From Lateolabrax maculatus (taxonomy: Eukaryota > Chordata > Actinopteri > Acropomatiformes > Lateolabracidae), in assembly GCA_031216445.1 (NCBI GenBank), contig CM062218.1, positions 22,662,001 to 22,726,000 of the forward strand: 64,000 nucleotides of DNA. Direction: 5' to 3'. A model generated the notes under the pieces. That model was not told the DNA's origin. It saw nothing but the letters and a program-made list of their open reading frames with translations, and ran no database searches. Position numbers and translations under genes: made by a program. This document shows positions 49,871-63,500 of this stretch, in pieces (the first letter of the stretch is position 1; each line of letters starts with the position of its first letter).

Positions 49871-50065
49871 GGACAAGGTGAAAACAAGTTAAACTTAAGG
49901 TAAGGCCCTTCCTTCCTCTGATGTGATGTTTAGGTGACCAGACTTTTTCCTGACAGGGTTGTTTTTAGTAGTGTTTTGTTCTTATGACTCCAAAAGTTGA
50001 ACAGGAATTACAAAAGCCATAAGGCTGGATGAGCCCTGCAGGCCGGTCAGTTGGAGTGTGGCTTT

Positions 50066-50071
50066 AATAAA
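50066..50071 (+). terminator. Candidate polyadenylation signal for the C6orf47 homolog
   Basis: AATAAA about 200 bases after the stop codon. Later AATAAA copies (for example near 54117) could serve longer forms. Confidence 0.45.
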
Positions 50072-50427
50072 TGCACTTAAATCTGTTTGTCAAAATCCCA
50101 GTGCTTTCTAAATTGTGTGAGGGTATTCCCGCCACAAAAGATTTAATGAAAATGTGCATAAGCTTTGGATAGAGTGTCTCTAATGGATTAATTCCAGATG
50201 TCATCAGTTTGTCTGGGATTTTGAAAACTTTAACTATTAAACATTTGTGTACATTTACTCAAGCACTGGATGTAAGTTCAATTTTGAGGTACTTCTACCT
50301 TAATTTAGTTTGAGTGTGGGGAGTAACTGATAGGACACAGTGGATGAATGTATGGACATTTTTAATTTTTTTTGTAATTCAGATACTGTAAGAAGAACAG
50401 GTGCAATATGAACTGCTCTCTCAGCTG

Positions 50428-50428
<1 letters not shown>

Positions 50429-50463
<35 letters not shown>
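50429..50463. repeat. (CA)n microsatellite
   Basis: Uninterrupted CA run of about 17 units. Confidence 0.95.
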
Positions 50464-50468
<5 letters not shown>

Positions 50469-51524
50469 GGCTATATTCAATCTATTTTAATCCTGTTACC
50501 ATAGAAAAAGTGGTGTGACATTTTCTGAGTGGTGTGAAACCATCTGGAACCACTGACAGAATAGAAGGATTCCTCTGGGAGTCACAGATAATTCAGTTTA
50601 TTTGCCAGAGGCCTTTGATCTCCCACTGCTTCAGTTTTCCTAATTATCTGTTCAGAGAGAAATGTACCGTCAGTGTCCATTATACAGAAACAACCATAAC
50701 CAGACATCAGACTTACATTTGGATGTGTAGAGGATCCCTGATCGGTTATCTGGACATCAAAAACAGATGTCACCCAAAGTAAAGAAAACTGTGCTACGGT
50801 AGTAAATTCCCTTTTATTTGTGGTATCAGATTAACTTAATGTGAGCAGACTCACAGTTTTCATGTTATTAAAGTATAGTTCTGTTTATAATTATTATTGC
50901 GTCAGGTTTTCATTATGTCTATCATTTCTGTCTGTTATGGTAACATTGTACTCACCAAATCAATTGCTGAGATCAGGAAACATGTCGACTTGCTACAACA
51001 AATTCTAACAGGTCAAGAAACCTGAGCCATCAGAGAATCAGATAGGCTGGAAACAAACCCTAACCAACAGTTTATCCAGATTACCTTCGTGATCTCACTT
51101 CATGTAACAGGAAAATACTGGGAGTGAGTCTATAAACCTTTAGTTAGCTGTTTATGTAGCCTAACACTTTTACTGTTCACCTTTTGTTTTTTACTCCAGT
51201 TAAGTTTGACTAGCCTGGAGGTTTGTTTCAGTCTGGCTTATCGTTGAGACTGCAGGGGTTTCTTGACCTGTTGGACTTTAGTTGTCTTGGTGATCTCACA
51301 CTCACAGAGACTACAATGTTATTATCAATAGAAATGATGGCCAAAAATGCAAATATATACAACAAATGTATCACACTCCAACAGGAGCATTTTCTGCTTG
51401 GCCCTGTCTAATTCAGTGGCACTGTGTCAACCAAAGGCCAGCACCAGCCACTGTACACACCCACCACTGAGCACTGTGTTTTCCAGATTAGCTGTTTATT
51501 AAGACAGTTGTGTTTTTTCCACAG

Positions 51525-51661
51525 ACATTGAGGCGTTGCTGTCTATTCAGGAGTCCCCCAACATCCATTCGCTTGTATCTGACCTCCAAGTGTTTGACAT
51601 CACAACAGTGGGACTACAGAGACTGTTTCACTGCACTACTGCGTTCTGCAGTGTGACTTGA
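51525..51661 (+). other. Exon-like fragment of unknown origin
   Basis: A strong acceptor (tgttttttccacag, ending 51524) is followed by about 45 codons with protein-like composition: D-I-E-A-L-L-S-I-Q-E-S-P, then H-S-L-V-S-D-L-Q-V-F-D-I, ending at TGA 51659-51661. No partner exon or family is recognised, and no start codon is in frame. It could be an alternative terminal exon spliced to the C6orf47-homolog transcript, a relic, or chance. Confidence 0.25.
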
Positions 51662-54600
51662 CAATTGTATTGCACAGTTATTAGAAACTCATAGAAGATG
51701 TACTTATGTCACTTTATGTTCAACACTATTGATGCATTTTATAGACGCCTGTCCTCAATTGAACATAATGTTGTCACCAGAATGTTAACATTGATAGATG
51801 CTGCACAGAGTTTAGTATCAAAAAGAAATACTAGGGACCTTGAATATTTAAGAAATGCATGTCAAGTCAAAAAGAGGAAGATACTAAGTTGCATTTTATC
51901 TTGTTTACTACTTTTCTTATGATTCACCATGAGTTTTGGGTGCATTCAGGGTAAGAAGAAATTAACACATTTGAACCCAAAACACCCAAATACACAGCCT
52001 TAGTTAGCAGGCGTCACCACCAGAAGGAAAGAAAAGCAACCTGATATAAACCACTGCATTAACAAAAACTGAGTGTATGGTTTAAAAAAAAAAAAAAAAA
52101 ACACTGAAGGGGATTGAAATAGTCAGTGTTTAAGGACAGAGGAGTCTTCACAACTGCCTGCTGTGAGTATTTAGCAAAGGCACAGAAGACCAGAAATTGC
52201 TACAAAAATATCAGTGTGCCCTTGAAAGTCAGGTCAAAAGGGTAAGATGCTTTGTGAAGGAGCAGACTCGTCAGTGACTATAGTACCAGAGCAAACAAGG
52301 AAGCTGGTCCCACATAATCTGGGACAGTTTCAGAGCAGCTCCTCATGTTTGGTCTGTTCACTCCCTGTGGTCCCAACTGTACCAGTCATTTCACTCAGAA
52401 GTCTGTCTTTGTCACTTAAGGTACAGTCACATTTCATGTCTCCCCTGCAAATATTCACACCACCTTTAATTTACTTAAACTGAAGCATATACGACAGACA
52501 AATTCAAGCATGTGATCTCTAGCTGGCTCCAGTAGACTCACACAAATTTGTCTATTGTCTTAAGTTAAACGTTGATCTGCAAATTCACACAGTTGACCAC
52601 TAGAAACTCTTAACACACTGTTAGGAATTGGAGAAGAACTTATTCTAGTGCTGTCACTTAGTTTTGTACAATATTAGACTCCCTGACTGCAAACTCCAAT
52701 ATTTCTGTTTAATATTTATTTATTACCCACATCATTGGGAATTTGGTCAAGGGAGAGGAAGCCTGAGAGGAGGGACGAGCAGCAACCACCACTGCTGACT
52801 TATAAGTCTCGACACCTGTCAATCAAGCATACACACACTACAGAATATACCGTATTAGAGCCGTAAGTCATCCTTAACTCTAACCTCAAGCATCTAATGG
52901 CCATAGAGGAAGTTGTGTCACATAGCTGGGATGGTTGCTGCTTGTTCTCAGCTGTAAATCATTAAAAGTTCATCATTTCTGCTGGTGAATCTGTTTTGTG
53001 CTTATATATTTTCACATATTGAAATGATAAAGGAGGGTGTCTTAAGACAGCCCTATCTGATCTGTGAAACCTTACCACATACAGTAGATATGATACATTG
53101 AAATTCCTCAAATATAAACTCCTCAAGAACAGAACTATTGTTGTAGCTTGTTGGAGGGAAGTATCTGTTCAGAGGTCTTAAGTACTGACACAATACCAGC
53201 AGCACATTTCAGTGTGTTCTCTGTTGTTTTTTGCCTTGTAATTTTCTGTGCCATCATGTTGCTTGTTTGAAATGTTATTGGGAATGTAGGCCACACTCTT
53301 TCTCCACATATATGTGCTTTTATTGATTTTTACTTCCATGCTTTAGATTTAAAGGCACAAAAACAAGCTCTGGTGTATCATACTAGCTTACCCGTATCAC
53401 AGCCTGTGAGATGTAATATTGAAATGAAATTATTTAATCTAAGTGAAATGTCATTGTCCGTTTGTGTGCACATGATGTATGGCAAAATTAGAGTACAAAT
53501 GTAAAATCCCATTTTCAGAAAAATGCACAACTACTTCCAAAATAAAATGAAAGTACGCAGGTTTTAACTTTGTCAGTATTGGTGCATTTTCAAACATTAA
53601 AATTTGATTTTGAAATTGTAATTTGAATAGTTCCATATGTGCACACAAACTGAAAATTCTATTTTAATTTGACAACAAGGTTTAATTTAAATATTGGCAG
53701 CCTCAGACTTCCATATGGAGAAAGTCTAACTATTTTGGGCTTTTTTGTATTGTACCAAATTTCTATTACCAATTTGAGTCCAAGTGACACAACGTCTGCA
53801 CAAAGTCTTGTTGCCTTTTGTTCGTTGTTTGCTTATATGGAGCTTTTATTGCAGTGATATTTACGCTGATAACTTCTTGTAAGAAAAGCTATTTTTATAC
53901 GAGCAGCCAACACACCTTACAAGTGCAGGATCACTGTAACTAAGTAAACTTTGTCCTGCTTCCTTAAATAAGGGGGAAGGACCTCACTGATACCCATAGT
54001 GTAATTTTAACTTGGAAGAAGTAAAGGAAGTATCTGCTGGAACATATTACTGAACATGTAATTTATAGCCACTTTGGACCCAACACTACACTGACATTAA
54101 ATGCTCCCACGGGCTAAATAAAATTGATGTTCTTTTATTCGATTGTGTGCTTGTCTTGGATTTGATTTCCTATGCATCTTTTTAAAATCCTACATGAAAT
54201 GAAACAAATGCACTTATGGCATGTTGGGATAACTTCAGTAGAACCAATACAGACAATACGGAGGCAACATGTATGCAGACAAAGAAGAGTCCAAACAGTG
54301 TGGTCATTAAAGGATCACACTGGTGTTTTTGCATGTTTTAGCCAGCTAAATTACTAAGATTACATTAAATTATTTCTTAACGTGTTTCCTACCTTCCCCG
54401 CAGCCATTTGTTTCCACCCATTTCAGTATGCTGCAAAAATCTACTTCTGAACACTCAAAACTTATTTGAGTTTGGTTTTCATGGTGGTTTTGGTTTTCAA
54501 ACTGGTTTTTGACTTTGTTTTACTTTTACGTTTCACATTTGCATGAAAATGACGTTTAAAAATTGAACAACTCTAATTTTCACAAGTGCTCACACAACAC

Positions 54601-55054
54601 ACTTCCATGAAATATTGTTTCACACATTAAACTAATAAAATGGTAACCTTCTGGGGCCCTCAGGACATGGGGGGCCTCCTTTAACGCCATTTCTGCATTG
54701 TGTACAGTATTACTACTACCTGGCCCCAGGTGATCTGTGTGGCCATTTAGTTAAACTCAAGTTGATATAGAATTATGCACCATGTAAGCACAGCATCACA
54801 GCACTGGTGTCATACTCCTATGTAATATATACCACACACTTGTAAACCACTTTAATCACAGTTCAAAACTTTAATTCACATTAAATCTGCTCTCATTATG
54901 CCTAATAGTATATACAGAAAGGTGCATTACCAGTACAAGAACAATGTACATATGTAACAATGTCATATAGATAGTACATAAAGTGGTGGCATAAATTAAC
55001 TGAGTGTAATCCACACTACTGTCACATATCAAACATGGTCTGAAACATGGTCTG

Positions 55055-55063
55055 GATGATGAA

Positions 55064-55098
<35 letters not shown>
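55055..55098. repeat. (GAT)n trinucleotide repeat
   Basis: GAT/ATG repeat with one GAA interruption near its start. It reads poly-Ser on the minus strand in a spurious frame. Confidence 0.95.
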
Positions 55099-55101
<3 letters not shown>

Positions 55102-58100
55102 CTTTATCAGTTGAGTTTTGGTCATAGCTGAGACATGAGTACAAAGCCTGGGCCAGCAGTCATGCACCTTCAGCATCTCCCCCTCCTGTACGCCACGTTG
55201 GCTGTTATCCAGTTACATATGTACAGCCTGGTCAGGAGCGGACCTTACATCAATAAAACATGTCAGTCACTCTGCAGAGCACAGCAGGAAAGCACAAATA
55301 CCCGTCGTCTTTAAATAGACTTCATAGAGTCTAATTGTAATTTTTATTTTCTTTTTTCTACAATCGACGTGCAGCTGAATTTATTAAGGAACCTATGGGT
55401 GCTTCCTCCAATAAATTTGTGAATGAAAGCATTAACAAAACGTAACATTTCCTATTCGCCCACACTGGGGTTGACAGCTCAACCATCCTCTATTCTGACT
55501 CCAATTCTTCTGATGCAAACCCGCCATCATTTCTGTGATTGTCTAGTGGAAACATTGGATTTAAAGCAACATAATGGCTGAGCATAAATATGTGAGGGAG
55601 TGATGTTCCTCACTTTCTAACTATAGTCAGAAGGATACTGGATTAGTGAGGCAAACACTGACGATATGAGTTTTAAAAACATGGAATAATGAATCAGCCA
55701 ATAATATCAGCCTGACTGATTTAAGATGAATTTGTTCATTTTTCTCACAGTAATTCAAACCAAATTTGAAGCAGTTATTTTATAATGTAAGTATTTCGTC
55801 TTATTGTATTTTTTGCATGAATATGTATGTGTGTTTATTGTGATTAACAGTTTATGAATGAAACTGATAATTAAACTAGCTGTTCCTGATATTTTAATAT
55901 TATCTACGTTCTCTTTTAAAAACAGTTCGTTAATGGTTTATTTCAAAGAGGTTTCCTGGGGAGGATGTCCTGGGGAAATCATTTGGTCCTTCAAAGTAAA
56001 GCTCCATGTAAACCCCAGTACATAATAATTCCTTCTTTTATTGTTGAAAACCTTTCTCTTCATCTATGTTGAATAGTGAGGATGGGTGGGTATAGCTAAT
56101 GGATGGATGTTGAATAGTATACCATATTGCATATACTGCTTATTTGTTGCATACTATCCATTTAACAGTGAACGTGTCTGAAGCATGAGCTGAAGGATTT
56201 GTCAATCGGACATCAGCTCCACAGAAAGAGTGAAAAATCCTGGCTTCAACGTTATATTCAACAATTAGATCATCATCCATTGTGTTATACACATAAGCAG
56301 ATCAGGACTGTGTTATCTAAGCATGGATGAAGTAACCCAGGTTAACATGATGTTAACCAGCTAAAACAAAGCTGCTCATTCTGATCCGGCTAACTCTGCC
56401 CTTCAGTTGCAGTTAGAGCAGCTTGTCACGTGAACTGATGTTGTTTTATGATATAGCCTGATGGATCATTTATTAACTATTTTACTCTTTGTGAAAGTTT
56501 ATTGTGAATTACACAATTTGATTTCTCTTCATATTGGCATCTTATTTTACTTCTTATCTAATATTTCTCTATCCCAGTCCCTACCTACAGTCCCCGACAC
56601 CTTGATAAGGAAAGGAATTATCTGTATCTGTCTTGGGTTAACCCTCAAAGCCTTTGGTCATGATCCAGCCAACTGAATAATCTGCATTTTATGCAGGTCT
56701 GGGTTTAAGGACTTCAGATCAACTTTAAATATTGAAGAACTGAAAATCTAGGTTTATGTTAAATCAAGTTAATGAAGTTATCCACATATGAAGAACAGGT
56801 TCTAGAGCTGGGTTCTCTCATACTGATAACACAGGGCTTACAGATCACGATGATGGTGCTAAAAACATGTAGTTAGAATGTCATTACAGTCTAAATAGTG
56901 TAATATGTTGTGTCAGCAACAAGTTGGCATCAACTAAAACTGCTCTACAAATCAGAAGCAGCATATACTCAACTAAAAATAAAAGTGACATCCAGTTCCA
57001 GTTTTCCAGTTTTTTAACCACTCTATTCTCTCATACTGCTTTGTAATTGGTCAACTGCATGGAAAGTATTTGCAAATTTAGGATTAAGATCACAAATAAA
57101 TTTTAAAAAATGTGCTGCCACTTAGTCAAAAGTCAAACACACAGCCAGACTTTACATTGTGGCCTCTCTGAGAGTCCCAAAGCTCCTGACATACTGTATG
57201 CTGCGTTCCAGAGATGCCTCACAGTCACAAAGTCCAACATGCTGCTGGGAAAAGTGCACTGCCACTGCACTTCCTGTGCCAATTACAAGCACGGAGCAAC
57301 CCGGGCAAAGATTTCGTAGCTCTGCAGTGACCTGATTGTGGTGACATTATAACTGCTGCTTTTCTATGCTTCAGCTAATTCATGAGAAATCCCAGACACA
57401 CACTTCACATTACTGCACTGTCCAAACTGTTTTTAATAGGCAGCCATTGGTTTCCACTCACTTACTACAGTATGAAAATCATACTTTGAGTGAGCTGAAG
57501 CTCTTCAACACTATTACATGCTTCAGAGTGGTCCGCATTTATGTAATGTACATAAAAGTGATGAGTAGCAAAGGTGAAAAAACAGGCTAACACATGCAAA
57601 AACATTTGTATAGTCCAATTCTATTACTGCATGTCTTTAAATCTTTATGTTAGAGGATTAAACACGTGCAGCCGCTGCTGCTCCATGCTAATCATGTTAG
57701 TTGGCACAATATCAAACGTGTTTTAGCTGTTGAAAGAGGAACCGAATTTTCAATTAGGCAAACTGAATTATACATGTTGTGTTGGCTTTTTTGGACATGG
57801 TGATATCACTACACCAAATAAATACACAACTAGTGTTTTACACGTTTTAGCTGATTTATGACAAATCACATTTTGTTAACATTACTGCTGCTGACCATAT
57901 TCCATAGCACACTGCGCTGTTTTAGTTTTTATTGTTTTTTCTTTTTGTCCTAACATCCACGCAGTATAAAAGTCATGCTTGTAGAGGCTTGAAACTTGCT
58001 TGGCTTATGTAATACATAATTTCTGGTCATTTCTTGTAAAGCTTGCTCGTAAGTGTAGGCTAATGATGCATAGTGTTTAAAAAACAGCCATTTAATCAAC

Positions 58101-58835
58101 CAATATATTTATACATTGGCATTTGTTAAGTGAATATCTTTGGGCTTTTGGACAAAACTAGAGAGAATATTCAGCAGATTAGTCGCTGATGAGAATAATG
58201 GTCAGTTGCAACCCGAATGGCATTTCCACACAACAAATCTGACAAAAATTAAAAGCAAACATGATGTTCACTGTGATGGATTACGATCCTCAGCGTTTAT
58301 TTTCAGAGCAGAGTGAAATGCATGGAAACCAATGGGTACCTGGATAACTTGAAAACATTTCAGATTCTACCGTCCAACCACATGCTTTAGAAAATGCTCA
58401 GCAGTGATTTCATGCGTACTATGTGTGATTTGTAGTAAAAGGGCTAAAACATGCAAGACTGCTATGGCCGGCTGAATTCTATTATCACATCGCAGAAGGT
58501 CCCCTTTGAGATAAAGAGTTCAACAGAAATGTAAACTTGTAGTTCTAGTCAGTTGGCACAATATTAAGCATGCTTTTAGCTGCTAAAAAGGAGAGCAGGA
58601 TTTTCAATTAGGCTAATTCAATAATCCATGTTGCTCTGTGGTTTTTCAGACCAGCAGTGCAGAGGCTGTAATCCTGCTCCAGCAGCTGGGAGTCTCTGAC
58701 TCATGACTGGAACGCAGCATCAGGCCTGCCTGTACCTCAGTGATGGAACTAAACTAAAGAAAGAGTGCAGTTTTGTAATGTGTCATTGTCGTGGTGAGAA
58801 ACCCCTCAGACCCCACAATCAGCCTGCAGTGCCCA

Positions 58836-61800
58836 TTAGTGGGTGTGTGGCCCTCCAGAGTTTGGGGGCACTGTGGTCCCCCCGCCCCCCCTTTGTCCAT
58901 GGCCTCTCCTGCCGTGACCCAGGATACAGTGAGCGCTGCCACACCCTTCATCGTCGCCGTCGTCATCTCCCTCGCTTTCAGAGGATGACTCTCCAAACTG
59001 TCGGGGCTTCTCATAAATACAGCAGCCTGGAACACAATGTACAGGATTAGGATGATCCAGATGATACATCTACAGCTGATGCCTTCACTGACTCAAACAC
59101 ACAGCACAAAACCTTGTCAAACACTTCTATTTCATTAGAAACCGTTACTAAAAGGGAGTGTGTGGTAAAAATAGTTTTCATTTTTTCCCCAGTTCCCACT
59201 CCTTTAATGTACAGGCTTTTGGTGTTGTCACCACACGTCTTAGCTATTTTATGCATGTCATATATTGTTATTTTCAAGGTTAGTTAGGTTACTCAGAAAT
59301 GCCTTCATTTGGCATGTCAATTGCTCTAAACATGTTCTAGGACAGTTTTTCTGATTACTGGTTTTCAACACATAGACAGAGGAGATTGTCACTGACCATG
59401 GGACATATGGTCCATCGTCCTTTGTGTGATACATGCCTGAAATATAATGTTGCCTGTGGGCTACACGTGAGCCCTGTTTTTTAGACTATATTTATTTACA
59501 TTTTGGAGGAACTTCACCATAAAAAATGTTATTCTGTTTTACAAGCAGATGTATGAACCATGATGGACATCCACTACCACAGGAGAGAGAAACCTGTGCT
59601 GATTCTAGGATGTGTCCTGCTACAATGTAAATAGAGAAAAAAGAGGCAAGCAAAAAAATATGTAGTCAAGGTATTCCAAAATCCTTGAGAAAGCGGTCGT
59701 AAATCAGTTATGTGACTTTCTACACAACAATAGTTTATTTGAGGATTTTCAGTCAGGATTTAGAGTGCATCATAGCACAGAGACAGTACTGGTGAAAGTG
59801 ACAAATTACCTTTTGATTGCGTCAGACAAAGGATTTGTCTCTGTACTCATTCTGTTAGATCTTAGTGCAGCTTTCGATACCACTGACCATCAGATCCTAT
59901 TACAGAGAATGGAGCATTTGATTGGCATCAAAGGACCTGTACTAAGCTGGTTTCAGTCGTATTTATCAGATAGATTTCAGTTTGTCCATGTAAATGATAA
60001 ATCCTCCGTGCACACGGAAGTTAGTCATGGAGTTCCACAAGGTTCTGTGCTTGGACCACTTTTATTTACCTTGTATATGCTTCCTTTAGGCAATATTATT
60101 AGGAAACACTCCATAAACTTTCACTGCTATGCAGATAATACTCAATTATACTTATCGATAAAGCCAGATGAAACCAGTAAGTTAGCCAAGCTTCAGGAAT
60201 GTATTAAGGACATAAAAGACTGGATGACCTGCAATTTCTTGCTGTTAAACTAAGACAAAACTGAAGTTATTGTTCTGGGTCCTAAACACCTGCGAGACGC
60301 ACTATCTATAGATATAGTTACTCTAGATGGCATTGCCCTGGCCTCTAGTACCGTAAAGAATCTAGGAGTAATCTTTGATCAGGACATGTCCTTTAATGTC
60401 CATATAAAACAGACTTCAAGGACTGCCTTCTTCCACTTACGTAACATAATAAAAATCAGGCATATCCTGTCTGAAAAAGATGCAGAAAAACTAGTCCATG
60501 CATTTGTTACTTCTAGGTTGGATTATTGTAATTCCTTCTTATCGGGCTGCCCCGATAAGTCTCTAAAGACTCTCCAGCTGATCCAGAATGCGGCTGCACG
60601 TGTACTGACAGGAACTAGCAAAAGAAAACATATTTCTCCAATATTAGCTTCTCTGCACTGGCTCCCTGTAAAATCCAGAATAGAATTTAAAATCGTCCTC
60701 CTCACTTACAAAGCTCTTATTTGTCAGGCACCATCATATCTTAAAGAGCTGGTACCGTATTACCCCACTAGAGCACTACGCTCACAGAATGCAGGGTTAC
60801 TTGTGGTACCTAAAGTCTCTAAAAGTAGAAAGGGAGCCAGAGCCTTTAGTTATCAAGCTCCTCTTCTGTGGAACCAGCTCCCAATTTGGGTTTGGGAGGC
60901 AGACACCCTCTCTTCGTTTAAGAGTATGCTAAAACGTTCCTTTTAGATAAAGCTTATAGTTAACCCGGCTCAGGTGAGCCCTGAACCATCCCTTAGTTAT
61001 GCTCTTATAGGCTTAAGACTGCCTTCCCATGATGCACTGAGCTTCTCTCTCCTCCTCTCCCTCTCTATCGGTACGCATTCCTATCCCACTAATACAGGTT
61101 ATCAACTCCACTTCTTCCCGCTAGTTCTTGTGCTTTCTGTGCTTTTACGCCTTCTCACTTTCTGCAGGTATTTCTGCCTCTGGAGCTGTAGATTCTGGAT
61201 CTGTGATTGCCGGCTGTCTACTGTCCTCATGTTCCTGCTCCACACTCACTGCTGCAGTTGTTATTATTATTAGTCTGATTATTATGTTGTTTGTCCTCCT
61301 GCTCTGTCTTCTGTCTCCCCTCTCCCCCTCTCTCCTCCCCTTTCAACCCAACTCAGTCGATGCAGATGGCCGCCCACCCAGAGCCTGGTTCTGCTCGAGG
61401 TTTCTACCTGTTAAAAGGGAGTTTTTCCTTGCAACTGTTGCCAAGTGCTTGCTAATGGTGGGATCTGTTGGGTCTCTGTAAATATTTTAAAGAGTATGGT
61501 CTAGACCTACCCTATATGAAAAGTGTCTTGAGATAACTTTTGTTATGATTTGGCACTATACAAAAAAAAATTGACGTGACTTGTATTCTACATCATTTCA
61601 TGTCATATTCTGATTGGCTGATCTGCAGATGTGGGTTGTGGCAGCAGTCACTATGGCCTCCAAAGCTCTAAAGCTGTGGGTGGACATGTCTCACAGTGAG
61701 ATACTGGACCACTGTTTAGGGCTGACAACCTAAGATTGTCAACTTTCATATGACAGCCCAAAATCACACAATGTATAGGGGCCTTTAGAAGTGTAAATAT

Positions 61801-63231
61801 ACATGTGACAACTAAAAAATGAAAATATTTTAAACAGCATTTCATAGCAGCAAAGAAAAGTAACCACTGCATTAATTACACTGCAGTGTGTGCTGATAAA
61901 GAAGGTAAACTCACACTTCGAAGACCTTCTTCCCAGGTGCTCGTTGTCCACAGTGTCACTGGACCACTCCACCTTCTTTTCAGTCTTCCTCTTCCTCAGC
62001 TTGATTGTCAGGCTTCGTCCCTCCTGTATGTGAGAGGTCTTGCTGTGAGATACTAACCATGTCATCACATAGGAAGGTCTTGGTCTTCAAACCCAATAAG
62101 GGGCTGTCTCTGAGACTTTCTACGTGGAGTGTGGCTATGTGAATGTTCCATTTACCTGCTCTCCTAAAAGTAATGCATGTCAAGGACTACAAACTCCCAA
62201 GGCTCTGGCTCCCAAACAAGTTCTTCTACTCCAATCGGGGAAAACAATTTTCTTTATTGCCCTGGCTTTGGGACATTGTCATGTTAAAACATTAAAGAGT
62301 CAAATACAACTGTTTGCACAAGTAGTAAGAACACTATTGTGTTATCTCCCTCACTGGAACTAAGGTGCAAAGGACAAACCAGGAAAAACAGACCCAGACC
62401 AGGAGCACAACTATGTGGACAGGACTGTTCACTTATTTTTGACTATATTCATACTAATAAATATAATATCATCCGGATCAAGCTATTGCTCTCAAAGTTG
62501 ATGAATCTTTTATGTCAAGATGAAGAACATATTATCTCAACACTGCAAATTCACAAAGTACACAATAAAATGACTTCCTGGGTGTATGTACAGTATATAT
62601 ATATAAATAATTCATTGTATTTGTTATTCAATTTAAATGTAATTATTTGTATACCTGTATGTGTGTAGCATGAAGGGACTACAACTTTCATGTTATATTG
62701 CATCCCATATGCATGACATGAAACTACAGAGCCTTCCAGGCTCAGACAGCCTTAGGTCTGAATATATGTGTCTGGTAGTCTGCTTTTCATATCAGTAGCA
62801 ACAGGAAAACCTGAGCTGAATACTTAGTGTGTTCCCAGGTCCAGCACCACAGAACCAGAGGGGTTCCTGTTAGTGCATAACGTTCAGCTACACGAAAACA
62901 CAGTGCACAAGCCAAGATATACGGTGCTGTAATGTGGACCGTAGCTTAACGTAGCTAACACATCGGGCCTTGGGAAGCTTCAGAAGGCAGCTGGAGGCTG
63001 ACGCCTGTTCTAATATCAGCTGATGGGTGGAAGCAGCGCGGCCTTGTTACCTCAGTGCTGGAGACAGCTGGACGGGTCTGTATTCTGCAGTAACGTTAGC
63101 ACTTATCAGCAAAACAGTGAAAACGTCTTCACGACCGGCCCTCCATCACCTACCTGCTGGGGCGGCGGCGGCGTGCTGGTCTGAACGGTCTCCGTTATCG
63201 TCTCACTTGATGTCCCGGGAACCTCCGCCAT
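58836..63231 (-). CDS. ppp1r11: Protein phosphatase 1 regulatory (inhibitor) subunit 11
   Basis: Three coding exons: 63231-63154, 62023-61915 and 59026-58836. The product is 125 aa (human 126). It begins M-A-E-V-P, has a Thr/Pro-rich lead, then the strongly conserved S-L-T-I-K-L-R-K-R-K and the RVxF-type PP1-binding site K-K-V-E-W (about 43-47). D-T-V-D-N-E-H-L-G-R-R-S-S-K and the Cys cluster C-C-C-I-Y-E-K-P follow. An acidic Ser/Glu/Asp stretch precedes a second Cys/His cluster (G-C-G-S-A-H-C, G-H-G) and a Gly-rich tail. The family inhibits PP1 and, in mammals, has been described as a Cys-rich E3 ligase acting on TLR2. The exon 2 donor is t|gtgagt at 61914. A donor two bases earlier would break the frame before the Cys cluster. 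Intron 2 contains an opposite-strand LINE. Confidence 0.95.
59668..61582 (+). mobile_element. 5'-truncated, inactive L2-clade LINE
   Basis: Homology begins near 59672 within the reverse transcriptase (K-I-L-E-K-A-V, then F-Q-S-G-F-R). It continues through L-L-D-L-S-A-A-F-D, G-V-P-Q-G-S-V-L-G-P and Y-A-D-N-T-Q-L-Y, where active elements have Y-A-D-D. An in-frame TAA at 60251-60253 splits the ORF. The second part runs 60386-60946 in the same frame through S-R-L-D-Y-C-N and L-H-W-L-P-V and ends normally at S-F-stop. A pyrimidine-rich 3' UTR and the shared 3' tail end near 61582. It lies antisense in ppp1r11 intron 2. The missing 5' part, the stop and the Asp-to-Asn change make it dead. Confidence 0.93.
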
Positions 63232-63500
63232 ACCTGGAGCCGCTTTGCTAACGCTAACTTACCGTTAGCTAGCTTTAAGATGTCAAAGAGCCGACCGTCA
63301 GTGATAGACAGTGTCAGTAATACAGCTGACGTTACGATAGCTACAGTGACTGACCGCTGTTTTTTTAATCACTACCTGTATTAAAATGTGAGGTTGTTGA
63401 CCGGAAGATTATGAGGTGGTGAACACTTTAGGGGATGCGGCTAACACAAAGTCAAGCTGTAAACCGAGTTAACTAGACTCAAAACGGAAGTTGAATGTTT
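63232..63500 (-). promoter_or_regulatory. ppp1r11 promoter region
   Basis: Sequence upstream of the ppp1r11 ATG with two ETS-type GGAAG cores (63403-63407 in CCGGAAG and near 63485-63489 in ACGGAAG) and no TATA box. Binding is inferred. Confidence 0.4.

Larger units (their letters stand above)
49871..58835. other. Intergenic region between the C6orf47 homolog and ppp1r11
   Basis: No complete gene recognised over about 9 kb. It starts with the C6orf47-homolog 3' UTR (AATAAA at 50066-50071) and contains a CA microsatellite, one exon-like fragment at 51.5 kb, a GAT repeat near 55.1 kb and otherwise AT-rich sequence. The ppp1r11 3' UTR occupies part of the right end. Confidence 0.55.

Noticed and set aside
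58703..59050. 115-codon plus-strand open frame
   Set aside because: Antisense shadow of ppp1r11 exon 3.
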